From assembly GCF_900169075.1 (NCBI RefSeq), contig NZ_LT827014.1, forward strand, positions 992,001 through 1,056,000: a stretch of 64,000 nucleotides of DNA, given 5' to 3'. Both the position numbers and the translations under genes were made by a program. This DNA comes from Chryseobacterium phocaeense. GTDB taxonomy: Bacteria; Bacteroidota; Bacteroidia; Flavobacteriales; Weeksellaceae. Positions 1 to 8,628 of the stretch are shown piece after piece. Numbering within the stretch: position 1 is the stretch's first letter; each line of letters opens with the position of its first letter. The notes under the pieces are model-generated. The model was not told where the DNA came from. It saw nothing but the letters and a program-made list of their open reading frames with translations, and did not search any database.

Positions 1-192
1 AATACCTTGTATTGAGTTTCTGTTTTCAGGGATATAAAGATCCATTACCTGCCTGGAATCATTTCCATAACGGACATTTTCTTCCTTGTTAAAGCTGGCA
101 TCTTTACCCAGCTTTACTTTCTTTTCTTTGCACCCGGTCCAAAGAAAAAGGATTGAAATAAAACATAAAAAGGCAGCGAGACTTTTGTTCAT
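1..192 (-). CDS. Lipoprotein, esterase/lipase-like (N-terminal part, runs off the window)
   Basis: This gene is cut by the window edge; 64 N-terminal codons are visible. The protein starts MNKSLAAF, has a hydrophobic stretch and a lipobox LWTGC with the lipidated Cys at residue 21. Residues 51-55 read DLYIP, the motif just before the catalytic fold in many alpha/beta-hydrolase esterases of the BD-FAE type. I infer an envelope-anchored esterase; the nucleophile elbow lies outside the window. A strong hairpin separates it from the upstream receptor gene, so it probably has its own promoter. Confidence 0.6.
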   Translation of the reverse strand, partial: MNKSLAAFLCFISILFLWTGCKEKKVKLGKDASFNKEENVRYGNDSRQVMDLYIPENRNSIQGI

Positions 193-206
193 AATCATAA
201 AGATAG

Positions 207-231
207 AAAACCCGCCGGAAATTCCGGCGGG
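207..231 (-). terminator. Intrinsic terminator after the 0.3-2.6 kb receptor gene
   Basis: A perfect 10-bp GC-rich stem (CCCGCCGGAA / TTCCGGCGGG) with a single-base centre is followed on the minus strand by TTTTC. It lies 40 bp after the receptor stop codon and before the lipoprotein start. Confidence 0.8.
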
Positions 232-270
232 CTCACCACAAAAATAATTGAATATGAAGAATGATAGTTT

Positions 271-2583
271 TTATCTTGTTCTGCTTTTGATATCGTCCGA
301 TGCCGCTTCGATATCTCTTACTTTTTTCAATTTCTGGTTTCCGAAATTATACGTAAGGCTTACCGTTACACTCCTTCTGTACTGGTCATTGCGGATGTAA
401 TTGTAATTTCCGTTAGGTTGATAATCTTCAATTTCTACAACATTTGTTCTCAGCACATCATTCAGGTTTACGGCAAAAGTCCAGTCGTTCCAGTTTTTCT
501 TGATACTCAGATCAAGGCTCATCAGGTTTTTAAGCATTCCCAGCTCTATCTGCTGTTTGTCTACATAGAAATAATTGACACCCAGGAACCAGGTTTTCTT
601 TTTATCCAGACGAAGGGTATTGTTACTCGTCACAATCAAACTGGTAGATTTTACATTATTCGTATACACTATAGGTTTGCCGTCTTTATCTACAAAAGTT
701 TCACCGGTGGTAGGATCTTCTGCAAGAGATCCATCGTTGATGTTGTGCTGGATTCCCGCATTGAAGTTCAGGGTTAAATACTGCTTGAAGAAAGTCTTCT
801 GAATTCCAACCATGGCAGACATTTCCTGTCTGTCACCAAAATTCGTTCTGATATAACGCAGTACGCTTTGTTCACTGATCGTTCCGTCTGTAGCTTTGGT
901 GAATCCCTGCAACGGAACCTGGGTGATCTGATCTTTGAGATAAGAGTGATTCAGAATCAGGAAATAGGAGTTTTTATACATATACGTCAGTTCCTGATTA
1001 TAGGTGGATGATGCCTTTACAAAAGGATTGTTCTGCGTATAATTAACCTCAGTGATATAATTTCTTACCGGATTGATTTCCCAGAAACTCGGCCTTCTCA
1101 TTCTGCTCGAAAATGAATAAGAGATATTGTTCTTATCATTAATCGCATAATTGAAGCTTAAATACGGAAGAAAGTTATTATAATCCCTCTCAATCACCTG
1201 ATGCTTTTGCGGCTCCGTTTTATTTTTAGGATTAAAGCTATCCGCCGTTCCCAGACTGTTCGTAATTTCATATCTGGCTCCGATTTTTCCTGAAAATTTA
1301 TCAGAGAACTTCTTTTCCAGCGTCAGATAAAGACCGTAAATATTTTCATCATAAATAAAGTGATTGGTTTCCGGGCTGGTTTCTATTCCGGTTAAATTTC
1401 CTGTAGGGCTGTAAAGATAATCGTAAGTAAGGTTTTTGGTATCATTGTCTGTCCTTGTTTTGTTAAAATTCCCGCCCGCAGAAAGGGTAAAGTCACTTTT
1501 AAATTTCTGGATATAATCTACAGTTCCTGAGAAATTGTTGATGATCTGCGGAATATCCTGGATAATTGTTTTTTTCGTTCTTGAAAAATCAGCCCAGTTC
1601 GTGATACCAGGAAGCATGGTATTGTTGTCTGAAAACTGAAATCTTTTATAAATCATATAGGCCACATTTACATTCAGCTTACTTCCCAGTGAGTCCAGCT
1701 TGGCTTCATAGTTGAGGTTCACCGAGTTATTGTAGTTTCGCGCGTCTGCTCTGTTTTTCGTTCTGGTGTATGAAATATCCGTAATTCCTTTGTCATCCGT
1801 TAGGGCCAGTGTATTGAACAGGTCAATGGTTGAATTATAACTTTTATTGGCCCATGAATTCCATGATAAAGCTAAATTGTTTTTTTCGTTCAGCTGGTAA
1901 TCAATATTAAGATAGCCGCCGATGTTTTTATTCGGGTCATCAATATCACCTACCGATTCATTTTTTAACTGGCTTGTACCGTTTCTTAAAATATAGCTTT
2001 GAGGCTCGATGTTTTCGCCGCCATTCAGGTTGGCGCTTATTCCCAGCTTATCCTTTCTGTAGTTCACAGAGAAGCTCGCCTGGCTGGCGTTGAATTTATT
2101 CTGGGTATTGGACATCCGCATGTTTCCATTAGTACCGTCGCTCATTTTTTTCTTCAGGACGATATTGATGATCCCGTCTGAAGATTCAACCTGGAATTCA
2201 CTTCCCGGAACCGTAATCACTTCAATTCTCTGGATATTTTCAGCCGGAGTATTTTTAAGGAATTGGGCCAGGGATTCAGCATCCATATTGGTTTTTCTTC
2301 CGTTGATGTAAATCAGTGCATTGTTTTTTCCTGCGATCTTTAACGTTTTATCATCCGTTGAAGAAAGAAGCGGCGTTTGTTTCAGCAGATCAAAAGTGGT
2401 ATTTCCTTTGGCAACAGGAGATGCTGCCACATCATAGACAAAACGATCACTCTGCTTTTTAAAAACCTGTTTTGTTATCGTAATTCCTTCTATGGATTTT
2501 GTTTTGGCCGTGTCGGATTTCTTTTCCTGGGCAAAAGCGATGCTTCCTGAGATGGCTGCTGCCAGTATAATGATCTTTTTCAT
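271..2583 (-). CDS. TonB-dependent-receptor-like outer-membrane beta-barrel protein
   Basis: The 770-residue protein has a signal peptide ending around AFAQ (residue 19), a plug-like domain at about residues 40-145 (DLLKQTPLLSS, then RIEVITVPGSEFQ and INIVLKK), and a long beta-barrel region rich in aromatic/polar alternation that ends at FGNQKLKK. This is the layout of the outer membrane beta-barrel family (OMP_b-brl_3) of Bacteroidota. The N-terminal carboxypeptidase-regulatory-like domain often seen in this family is missing: the mature protein runs almost straight into the plug. Its upstream neighbour is a close paralogue in the same orientation. The substrate is not deducible; no SusD partner is present. 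Confidence 0.85.
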   Translation of the reverse strand: MKKIIILAAAISGSIAFAQEKKSDTAKTKSIEGITITKQVFKKQSDRFVYDVAASPVAKGNTTFDLLKQTPLLSSTDDKTLKIAGKNNALIYINGRKTNMDAESLAQFLKNTPAENIQRIEVITVPGSEFQVESSDGIINIVLKKKMSDGTNGNMRMSNTQNKFNASQASFSVNYRKDKLGISANLNGGENIEPQSYILRNGTSQLKNESVGDIDDPNKNIGGYLNIDYQLNEKNNLALSWNSWANKSYNSTIDLFNTLALTDDKGITDISYTRTKNRADARNYNNSVNLNYEAKLDSLGSKLNVNVAYMIYKRFQFSDNNTMLPGITNWADFSRTKKTIIQDIPQIINNFSGTVDYIQKFKSDFTLSAGGNFNKTRTDNDTKNLTYDYLYSPTGNLTGIETSPETNHFIYDENIYGLYLTLEKKFSDKFSGKIGARYEITNSLGTADSFNPKNKTEPQKHQVIERDYNNFLPYLSFNYAINDKNNISYSFSSRMRRPSFWEINPVRNYITEVNYTQNNPFVKASSTYNQELTYMYKNSYFLILNHSYLKDQITQVPLQGFTKATDGTISEQSVLRYIRTNFGDRQEMSAMVGIQKTFFKQYLTLNFNAGIQHNINDGSLAEDPTTGETFVDKDGKPIVYTNNVKSTSLIVTSNNTLRLDKKKTWFLGVNYFYVDKQQIELGMLKNLMSLDLSIKKNWNDWTFAVNLNDVLRTNVVEIEDYQPNGNYNYIRNDQYRRSVTVSLTYNFGNQKLKKVRDIEAASDDIKSRTR

Positions 2584-2763
2584 GATTCCTTATTTAAGTG
2601 TGGTAATAGTGGTGGTGGTAATTCTTTGTAGTGTTTATTACGAAAGGTGATGAGTTCCGTGATGTCATGAATATCCTGCCTCACCTTGATAAAGGCGAAT
2701 TTTATATGTTTCTATGAATGGTTAAAGATTGGTTTCCTGAGTTGAAAAGCTTTCCTGAATTGT

Positions 2764-5031
2764 TTAGGTTCTTGATTTTATCGCATCGTTGGCAGATTTC
2801 ATTTCTCTTGCCTTTTTCAGCTTCTGGTTCCCGAAGTTGTAGGTTACCCCGATATTCAGAATTCTCGGATATTCGAAGTTCACCACATTATTGTAGCTTC
2901 CGCTAGGCTGTATTCCCTGTATGCTGTTAAAGTTCTGGTTAAATACATCATATACTTCAGCCACGAAAGTCCAGTTCCCCATGATCTTTTTTAAGCTTAC
3001 ATCAAAGCTCTGTCTTACTCCTAATGTTCCGCTTTCAATTTTTACTTTACTTCCATAATAATAATTGACTCCCAGATACCAGTCTTTATTAGCAGAAAGG
3101 CGGATATTGTTGTTAATATTAGCTGAGTAATTAAAGTTTTTAAAGTTGATTACATATGGGTCCAGCACTTCGGTGTATCCCGGAACCGGTACTGAGGTTG
3201 GATCTTCCGAAACCGTTCCCTTATAGATGCTGTAACCCAGGTTGACGGAATAATTGGTCGTCCAGATTTCTTTGAACCAGGATTTATTCATCCCTAAAGT
3301 AAGTCCGAACTGCTGGTTGCTTCCATAATTGGTTCTGATATACCTTAAGAATCTGGTAGTCGCAATGACAGGATCTCCGTTCGGGCCGTAAACAATATTT
3401 CCACTTTCATCTTTTTGAGGCCCGGTGATGCTTCCCTGAAGCGGGATCTGGTTGGAAGCGTCTTTTACATAACTATAGCTCAGATTGGCAAAAAATGCAC
3501 TCTTGAACATATAGCTGATCTCCTGATTATAATATTTCGAAGCCAGTACAAATGGGTTATTCTGTGTATAATTATTAGGCGTGAAATACGTTCTTGAAGG
3601 ATTCAGTTCCCAGAATCTCGGTCTTCTGATCCTGCTGGAAAAACTGTAGGTAAGATTATGGTCTGCATTGATCGCATAGTTCAGATTAAGATAAGGCAGT
3701 AAATTATTGTAATTTCTGTCGAAACTTGTTTTATCCAGAATTTCACCGCTGCTTCGGGTCATCTCGTAACGTGTTCCTATCTTTCCTGAAAACTTTTCAC
3801 TCAGTTTTCTTTCATACGTAATATAGACACCAAGGATTCTTTCTTTGTAAATAAAATGGTTCGTCTGGTTCACATCATTCACAAATACATTGTCTACCAG
3901 GTTGTCCTGTCGCGTATCATTGTCTGTATTGGTGTGGTTGTAGCTTACTCCCATCAGCCAGGTGTGGCCTTTCGCTGTTTTTTTAAGATAGTCGATATTG
4001 GCGGCGTAATTGTTGATAATTTGTGGTACAGACTGTCTCAGTGCGCTGTATGGCATGCTTTCATCAACATCAGAACCGTTGGTAAGCGGATAGCTTTTAT
4101 TAACGCTCATTTTATCCCTGTTAAACCATAAATAAGAAATATTGGACGTAAGCTTGCTTCCGATGGTATCTGTTTTTATTTCATAGTTTAAATTGAAAGA
4201 GTGGTTTCTTGTCTGAGCATCCTCATGATTGATGGTTCTGTTGGTAAGAACGCCATTCTCCCAGTTGGTCACATCAAGGATAGAATTGAAACTCTTGTTG
4301 TATCTCATATTATAGGTGAATCCTAAGCTGTGTTTTTTATTAATTTCATAATCAATATTCACGCTTCCGCCCACATTTTTGTTAGGATCATCATTAAACC
4401 CTAAAGATTCATTTCTGAAAGTAGGATCTCCGTTCGATAAAGTATATCGTTCCCTGTCTGTCCAGCTTCCAGTATTGAAATTGGAATTCACAGACCATTT
4501 GTTTTTTCTGAAGTTGAAAGAAGCTCCGGCAGAAGGATTATTATAGTAAGCATGCTCATTATTCATTTTCAGGGTTCCGTTATAGCCGTCACTTTTCTTC
4601 TTTTTCATTACAATATTAATGACCCCTTCATTGGATTCTACCTGGAATTCACTTCCCGGTGTAGTAATCACTTCAATTTTCTGGATGTCTTCAGAAGGCG
4701 TTCCTTTCAGCATTTCTATTAATGCCTCAGCATCCATATTGGTTTTTTTATTGTTGATGTAAACCACTACATCAGATTTCCCCATGATCTTCAACGACTT
4801 TCCGTCGATGCTTGAAACCATTGGAGTCTGCTTCAGCAGATTGAAGGTATTCGTTCCTTTAGCAATAGGAGACGAAGCTACATCATAAATAAAACGGTCA
4901 CTCTGCTTTTTGAAAACCTGCTTCTTGATATTGACAGCTTCAATGTTTTTTACTTTCAGGGTATCTTTCGACTGCTGGGCAGCTGCCAGTCCGCTGAAAA
5001 ATAGGGCGGCAATAAAGATTTGAGTTTTCAT
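2764..5031 (-). CDS. TonB-dependent-receptor-like outer-membrane beta-barrel protein (paralogue of the next gene)
   Basis: The 755-residue protein is collinear with the 770-residue protein downstream and shares long matches: KKQVFKKQSDRFIYDVA near residue 36, SEFQVES in the plug, RRPRFWELNP in the barrel and FGNQKLKKAREM at the C-terminus. A signal peptide ends near AAAQ. It lacks the regulatory-like N-terminal domain, as its paralogue does. A 180-bp gap separates the two genes, which were probably made by tandem duplication followed by divergence of the extracellular loops. A promoter with a TATCTTTG box lies about 50 bp upstream of its start. Confidence 0.85.
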   Translation of the reverse strand: MKTQIFIAALFFSGLAAAQQSKDTLKVKNIEAVNIKKQVFKKQSDRFIYDVASSPIAKGTNTFNLLKQTPMVSSIDGKSLKIMGKSDVVVYINNKKTNMDAEALIEMLKGTPSEDIQKIEVITTPGSEFQVESNEGVINIVMKKKKSDGYNGTLKMNNEHAYYNNPSAGASFNFRKNKWSVNSNFNTGSWTDRERYTLSNGDPTFRNESLGFNDDPNKNVGGSVNIDYEINKKHSLGFTYNMRYNKSFNSILDVTNWENGVLTNRTINHEDAQTRNHSFNLNYEIKTDTIGSKLTSNISYLWFNRDKMSVNKSYPLTNGSDVDESMPYSALRQSVPQIINNYAANIDYLKKTAKGHTWLMGVSYNHTNTDNDTRQDNLVDNVFVNDVNQTNHFIYKERILGVYITYERKLSEKFSGKIGTRYEMTRSSGEILDKTSFDRNYNNLLPYLNLNYAINADHNLTYSFSSRIRRPRFWELNPSRTYFTPNNYTQNNPFVLASKYYNQEISYMFKSAFFANLSYSYVKDASNQIPLQGSITGPQKDESGNIVYGPNGDPVIATTRFLRYIRTNYGSNQQFGLTLGMNKSWFKEIWTTNYSVNLGYSIYKGTVSEDPTSVPVPGYTEVLDPYVINFKNFNYSANINNNIRLSANKDWYLGVNYYYGSKVKIESGTLGVRQSFDVSLKKIMGNWTFVAEVYDVFNQNFNSIQGIQPSGSYNNVVNFEYPRILNIGVTYNFGNQKLKKAREMKSANDAIKSRT

Positions 5032-5355
5032 GATATTATTTTTTAGGTGTTAATAGCTTGTATGGATGATTATTTAACATTACAAAGATATATAATAAAA
5101 ACAGTATCATGCAATACAAAGTACTTAAAATATTTTTATTTATTATTTAACTTATTGGTTATCAGTTATTAAAATTTTACTTTAAAAAAATAAGTTTTCT
5201 TGACTTTCTATATAATTAGACAATTGAGGCTGAAATTTTGTTACATCGGAGATGAAAAATTAATCAGATTTAAAAAAAATGTAATGAGAAATTGAATAAA
5301 TGGGGTAGATGTTTATTTTATGATTAATTTAGTGTAAACTAAAAATTAATACCAT
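5032..5355. other. AT-rich divergent intergenic region (324 bp)
   Basis: This stretch separates the minus-strand receptor from the plus-strand lipoprotein gene. Apart from the promoter at 5083-5114 it contains only AT-rich sequence; no ORF, clear hairpin or RNA was recognised. Confidence 0.6.
5083..5114 (-). promoter_or_regulatory. Bacteroidota-type promoter for the receptor pair
   Basis: Read on the minus strand, TATCTTTG (5090-5083) matches the -7 consensus TAnnTTTG. A TTGC -33 core sits 20 bp upstream (5114-5111). Transcription would begin about 45 bp before the receptor start codon. Confidence 0.6.
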
Positions 5356-7134
5356 ATGACAAAAATTTATTCTATTTTGTTATTAGTATTGTTGATGTTT
5401 TCATGTAAAGATGAAACATTTATAGATATTGATGACAACACCACCACCCCTGAGTCTAATTTTAATTTTGGAAATACAGTACAAAGAAATTTTCAGGGAA
5501 TAGTACTTGATACCAGCGGGAATCCTGTAAGTGGAGCAACGGTAACCATCGGATCGAATACCGTTCAGACTAATTTCAAAGGCTTTTTTACGTTTAAAAA
5601 TGCCGGTGTAAAAGAAAACTTCGCCCTTGTGAAGGTAACAAAATCCGGATTTATAGACGGTTCAAGAGTTTTGGTTCCAACAAGCGGAATAAACCGTGTG
5701 AATATTATGATGATCCCGGCGACTACAACGGCCAGTATCAATTCAGGAACAACTTCTACAGTTTCTTTACCGAATGGGACCAAAGTAAAATTTGACGGAA
5801 GTTTCAAAGATGCAAGTGGTAATGCCTATAGCGGAAGCGTAAATGTTGCCCTGTATAATTTAGCCTCATCCAATCAATATCTGACTGAATTAATGCCCGG
5901 CTCTTTACTGGCCACCAATGCCGGCGGAAATGCAAGAATTATGGAAACCTTCGGGATGGTGCATGTTCAGCTTACCGGAAGTTCAGGGCAAAAATTACAG
6001 ATTGCAAATGGTCATACCGCTGAAATGACCGTGCCTATCGATGCTTCACAAACATCAGTTGCTCCCAATACAATTCCGCTCTGGTCATATGATGGAAATA
6101 CAGGAATGTGGAACGAAGAAGGTTCTGCCGTAAAAGTAGGGAATACCTACGTAGGAACAGTAAGCCATTTCTCCTGGTGGAACTGCGATGCGCAGTTTCC
6201 GCAGGCCATCCTGAAAGTAACCGTGAAAAATCCTGCTGGACAGCCCATGGTGAATACAAAAGTTACCTTGAAAAGAAGCAGTCAGACCTATGAAACCTAT
6301 GGGATAACAGATAATCTGGGTATGGTTACAGGGGTTATTCCTGCCAATGAAACGCTAAATCTTAAAGTATATGATATCTGTAACACGGTAGTGTATACGT
6401 CAAATGTTCCGCCTGTAGCGGTGGGAACTACCATGACACTACCTGATATTATCGTGACATCAACAGGAAATCAGTATACCATACAGGGGAATTTAAAAAC
6501 CTGTACCAATACTGATGTTACGGATGGCTATGCTCTTTTAAGACCTGCTACCGCTACAAATTTTTTCCAGTATATGTCAGTTCCGGTGAATGCTACCGGT
6601 AATTTTTCATTTAACGTATATTCATGTACGGCTAATCCTCAGTTTATCCTGGAAGGCTATGACTATACGAATTTGCAGACTTCAGGAGAAATTCCTTTTA
6701 CAGCCAATTTACCGGTGATGAATTTCCCTAATGTTTCAGTCTGTAATTCATTAAGTGAATTTATCAGTTATAAAATTGATAATCAGAATGTAAAATATGT
6801 GTTGGGGAATATCAATGCCCAATGGACCGGACTTACCCCCACAAGCCCGAATGCGATTCCAAAACAATTACGGATCAATTCTACATCAACTGCCGGAAAC
6901 GCTTTCTTTATGACCCAGAATAATATGCTTGGCGTTCCGGGAACCTTTAATACCGATTATGTACTTGAATTTTCCGGAGGATTTTTCAATTCTTCTACAG
7001 GAAGTGTAGTGGTTCAGGTAGCCAGTTTTGGAGCAGTAGGGGCGTATATTGACTTTACTGTGAACGGGACGTATATTGATAGCTCTGGAAACCATACTTT
7101 CACAGCAACCGGGCATGTACTGCGGGATCTTTAG
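5356..7134 (+). CDS. Lipoprotein with carboxypeptidase-regulatory-like domain
   Basis: The 592-residue protein has a lipobox (MFSC, Cys17) followed by acidic residues (KDETFIDIDD), which resembles the flavobacterial signal for surface export of lipoproteins. Residues about 45-110 form a CarboxypepD-regulatory-like beta-sandwich (GIVLDTSGNPVSGATV, then GFFTF and VTKSGFIDGSR). The remainder is beta-rich and looks like two or three more immunoglobulin-like modules, with no catalytic motif visible. It is monocistronic, with its own terminator and divergent from the receptor pair. A surface-exposed adhesive or structural role is inference. Confidence 0.75.
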   Translation: MTKIYSILLLVLLMFSCKDETFIDIDDNTTTPESNFNFGNTVQRNFQGIVLDTSGNPVSGATVTIGSNTVQTNFKGFFTFKNAGVKENFALVKVTKSGFIDGSRVLVPTSGINRVNIMMIPATTTASINSGTTSTVSLPNGTKVKFDGSFKDASGNAYSGSVNVALYNLASSNQYLTELMPGSLLATNAGGNARIMETFGMVHVQLTGSSGQKLQIANGHTAEMTVPIDASQTSVAPNTIPLWSYDGNTGMWNEEGSAVKVGNTYVGTVSHFSWWNCDAQFPQAILKVTVKNPAGQPMVNTKVTLKRSSQTYETYGITDNLGMVTGVIPANETLNLKVYDICNTVVYTSNVPPVAVGTTMTLPDIIVTSTGNQYTIQGNLKTCTNTDVTDGYALLRPATATNFFQYMSVPVNATGNFSFNVYSCTANPQFILEGYDYTNLQTSGEIPFTANLPVMNFPNVSVCNSLSEFISYKIDNQNVKYVLGNINAQWTGLTPTSPNAIPKQLRINSTSTAGNAFFMTQNNMLGVPGTFNTDYVLEFSGGFFNSSTGSVVVQVASFGAVGAYIDFTVNGTYIDSSGNHTFTATGHVLRDL

Positions 7135-7160
7135 CAATTTGCTCACCCGTAAATCAAATA

Positions 7161-7187
7161 AAAAAGGACCATCACGGTCCTTTTTTT
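7161..7187 (+). terminator. Intrinsic terminator after the 5.4-7.1 kb lipoprotein gene
   Basis: The stem AAAAAGGACC / GGTCCTTTTT with a 5-nt loop is followed by a T tract, 26 bp after the stop codon. It may also act on the minus strand for the DUF3817 gene. Confidence 0.85.
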
Positions 7188-7198
7188 ATGTCATATTG

Positions 7199-7537
7199 TT
7201 ACTCCCTGTCAAAGCGGGCCAGTTTTTTGTCGATCCAGATTGTGGCAAAAGGAAAGAAAGCGGCAATTAATGCGAAGACACTGTCCTCGTCATCCCATTC
7301 GTATATTTTTCTGATGGAAGGCAGAAATATCAGGTATAAAGTAAAGAAAAACCCGTGAATACTTCCGATGGTACTGATGTACACAATAGGGAAAACACCT
7401 TCCGGATCAATCCGGATCCACGTCATTGCAGTGAACAGGAAAAACCAGGAAACAGCTTCCGCCAGACAGATCTGCTTAAACCATCTGATTACTTTTTCCT
7501 GAGGATATTTTGAGAAAAATTTTTCGAGAAACTCCAT
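7199..7537 (-). CDS. DUF3817-family integral membrane protein
   Basis: The 112-residue protein has three hydrophobic helices (about residues 25-42, 50-72 and 86-103). The features WFKQICLAEAVSWFFLF, GSIHGFFF and the C-terminal FPFATIWIDKKL are typical of the DUF3817 family, which occurs widely as a small membrane protein of unknown function. It is the last gene of a minus-strand run that begins at recJ. Confidence 0.75.
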   Translation of the reverse strand: MEFLEKFFSKYPQEKVIRWFKQICLAEAVSWFFLFTAMTWIRIDPEGVFPIVYISTIGSIHGFFFTLYLIFLPSIRKIYEWDDEDSVFALIAAFFPFATIWIDKKLARFDRE

Positions 7538-7574
7538 GTTTGTAGTATAAATGATCGATAATAAGTCATGGCTC

Positions 7575-7612
7575 AGCCCCTAATACCTGATTCCTTCAAC
7601 CTATTCCCTGAA
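7575..7612. repeat. Degenerate CCCTAA-type intergenic repeat
   Basis: The short intergenic gap between nadD and the DUF3817 gene contains CCCCTAATACCTGATTCC and CTATTCCCTG, degenerate copies of the CCTAATCCCT words that flank the four-helix-bundle gene at 8.2-8.6 kb and fill the gap at 24.3 kb. Confidence 0.4.
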
Positions 7613-7620
7613 TTGCAAAA

Positions 7621-8205
7621 TTACTTATAAAAACTGCTTCCATCCAAATATTCAAATACTTCCGGAGGCAGCATCGGGCGGGTATTTTTACCGTCGCGGA
7701 TCATATTCCTGATCTCAGTGGCAGAAAGCTCTATAACCGGCGCCTGGATCATGGAGATATTTTCATGCTGAAGGTATTCGGAATCCTTTTTTTCACCTTC
7801 AAAAACCCTTGGATACACAATGATATGGTGATTTTTGATCAGTAGATCAGAATTTTTCCATTTGTGAAGGCTTTCCAGATTATCTTCTCCCATGATCAGA
7901 CTGAAAGAATGGTCAGGATATTTTTCATGAAGATAAGTAAGGGTATCAATGGTATAACTTGGTTTGGGAAGGGAAAATTCTACATTGGAAGCTCTCATTT
8001 TCGGGTAATTCTTGATGGCAAGCTGTACCATATCCAGCCTGTTATGATCCTTCAGAAGTGATTTTTTATCTTTAAACGGGTTCTGAGGGCTTACCACAAA
8101 CCATAGTTCATCCATGTCCGAGTTTTCCAGAATATAATTAGCCAGAATAAGATGTCCGATGTGTATCGGGTTGAAAGAGCCGAAAAATAAACCGATTTTT
8201 TTCAT
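7621..8205 (-). CDS. nadD: Nicotinate-nucleotide adenylyltransferase
   Basis: The 194-residue protein matches NadD, which adenylylates nicotinate mononucleotide to deamido-NAD in the cytoplasm. The nucleotidyltransferase signature GSFNPIHIGH is at residues 9-18 and the second conserved motif, SATEIRNMIRDGK, is near residue 160, followed by a short C-terminal helix. Length is normal for the family. It follows recJ and the four-helix-bundle gene on the minus strand. Confidence 0.93.
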   Translation of the reverse strand: MKKIGLFFGSFNPIHIGHLILANYILENSDMDELWFVVSPQNPFKDKKSLLKDHNRLDMVQLAIKNYPKMRASNVEFSLPKPSYTIDTLTYLHEKYPDHSFSLIMGEDNLESLHKWKNSDLLIKNHHIIVYPRVFEGEKKDSEYLQHENISMIQAPVIELSATEIRNMIRDGKNTRPMLPPEVFEYLDGSSFYK

Positions 8206-8222
8206 ATATAGGGCTTAGATTT

Positions 8223-8241
8223 GAGGGATTAGGAATTAGGG
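8223..8241. repeat. TTAGG-type repeat, left flank of the four-helix-bundle gene
   Basis: GGGATTAGG and AATTAGGG words at the 3' end of the four-helix-bundle gene include its stop codon. They are the inverted counterpart of the CCTAATCCCT words at 8599-8628. Confidence 0.55.
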
Positions 8242-8594
8242 CCGGTTTGCAGTTTGATAATGATGGCATTCAGCATTTTTGATATTTCAGATGCTGTTTC
8301 GCTTAATTTTTGAAAATCTTCAAGGCTTAAGTAATTTAAATTCTTTGAAATAATAAGTTGTGTTTCCAATTCTGCACAGCTTCCACGGGCAATTTTTAAA
8401 AACTGGATGTAATCTAGGGTTGACCTTCTGGAATGTCCCTCGGCAATGTTGGATGGAATTGAAATTGAAGAGCGGCGAATCTGGCTGGTAAGAGTATAAA
8501 GTTCTTCTTTTGGGAAATTTTTGGTGCATGTATAAATTTCAGTAACAAAATCCACTGATTTCTGCCATACCAATAATTCTTTATAATTTCCCAT
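8229..8594 (-). CDS. Four helix bundle protein (23S rRNA intervening-sequence protein family)
   Basis: The 121-residue all-helical protein has the family features LLVWQKSVDFVTEIY near residue 7, TSQIRRSSISIPSNIAEGHSR around 37-57 and LEIARGSCAELETQL-like sequence around 70-80. The family was first seen in insertions within 23S rRNA genes and is related in fold to the Avd protein of diversity-generating retroelements; its biochemical role is unclear. No rRNA or reverse transcriptase is nearby. The gene is bracketed by inverted TTAGGG-like repeats and its last codons (GPNS, stop) are encoded by the repeat itself, which suggests insertion between nadD and recJ. Confidence 0.85.
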   Translation of the reverse strand: MGNYKELLVWQKSVDFVTEIYTCTKNFPKEELYTLTSQIRRSSISIPSNIAEGHSRRSTLDYIQFLKIARGSCAELETQLIISKNLNYLSLEDFQKLSETASEISKMLNAIIIKLQTGPNS

Positions 8595-8598
8595 AGTA

Positions 8599-8628
8599 CT
8601 AATCCCTAATCCCTTTCTCCTAATCCCT
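8599..8628. repeat. CCCTAATCC-type repeat, right flank of the four-helix-bundle gene
   Basis: Three CTAATCCCT words lie between the start of the four-helix-bundle gene and recJ. The last one contains the recJ stop codon. They are inverted relative to the words at 8223-8241. Confidence 0.55.

Noticed and set aside
418..777. A 119-codon plus-strand ORF inside the first receptor gene
   Set aside because: It is an antisense shadow of a conserved beta-barrel coding region without any domain or start context.
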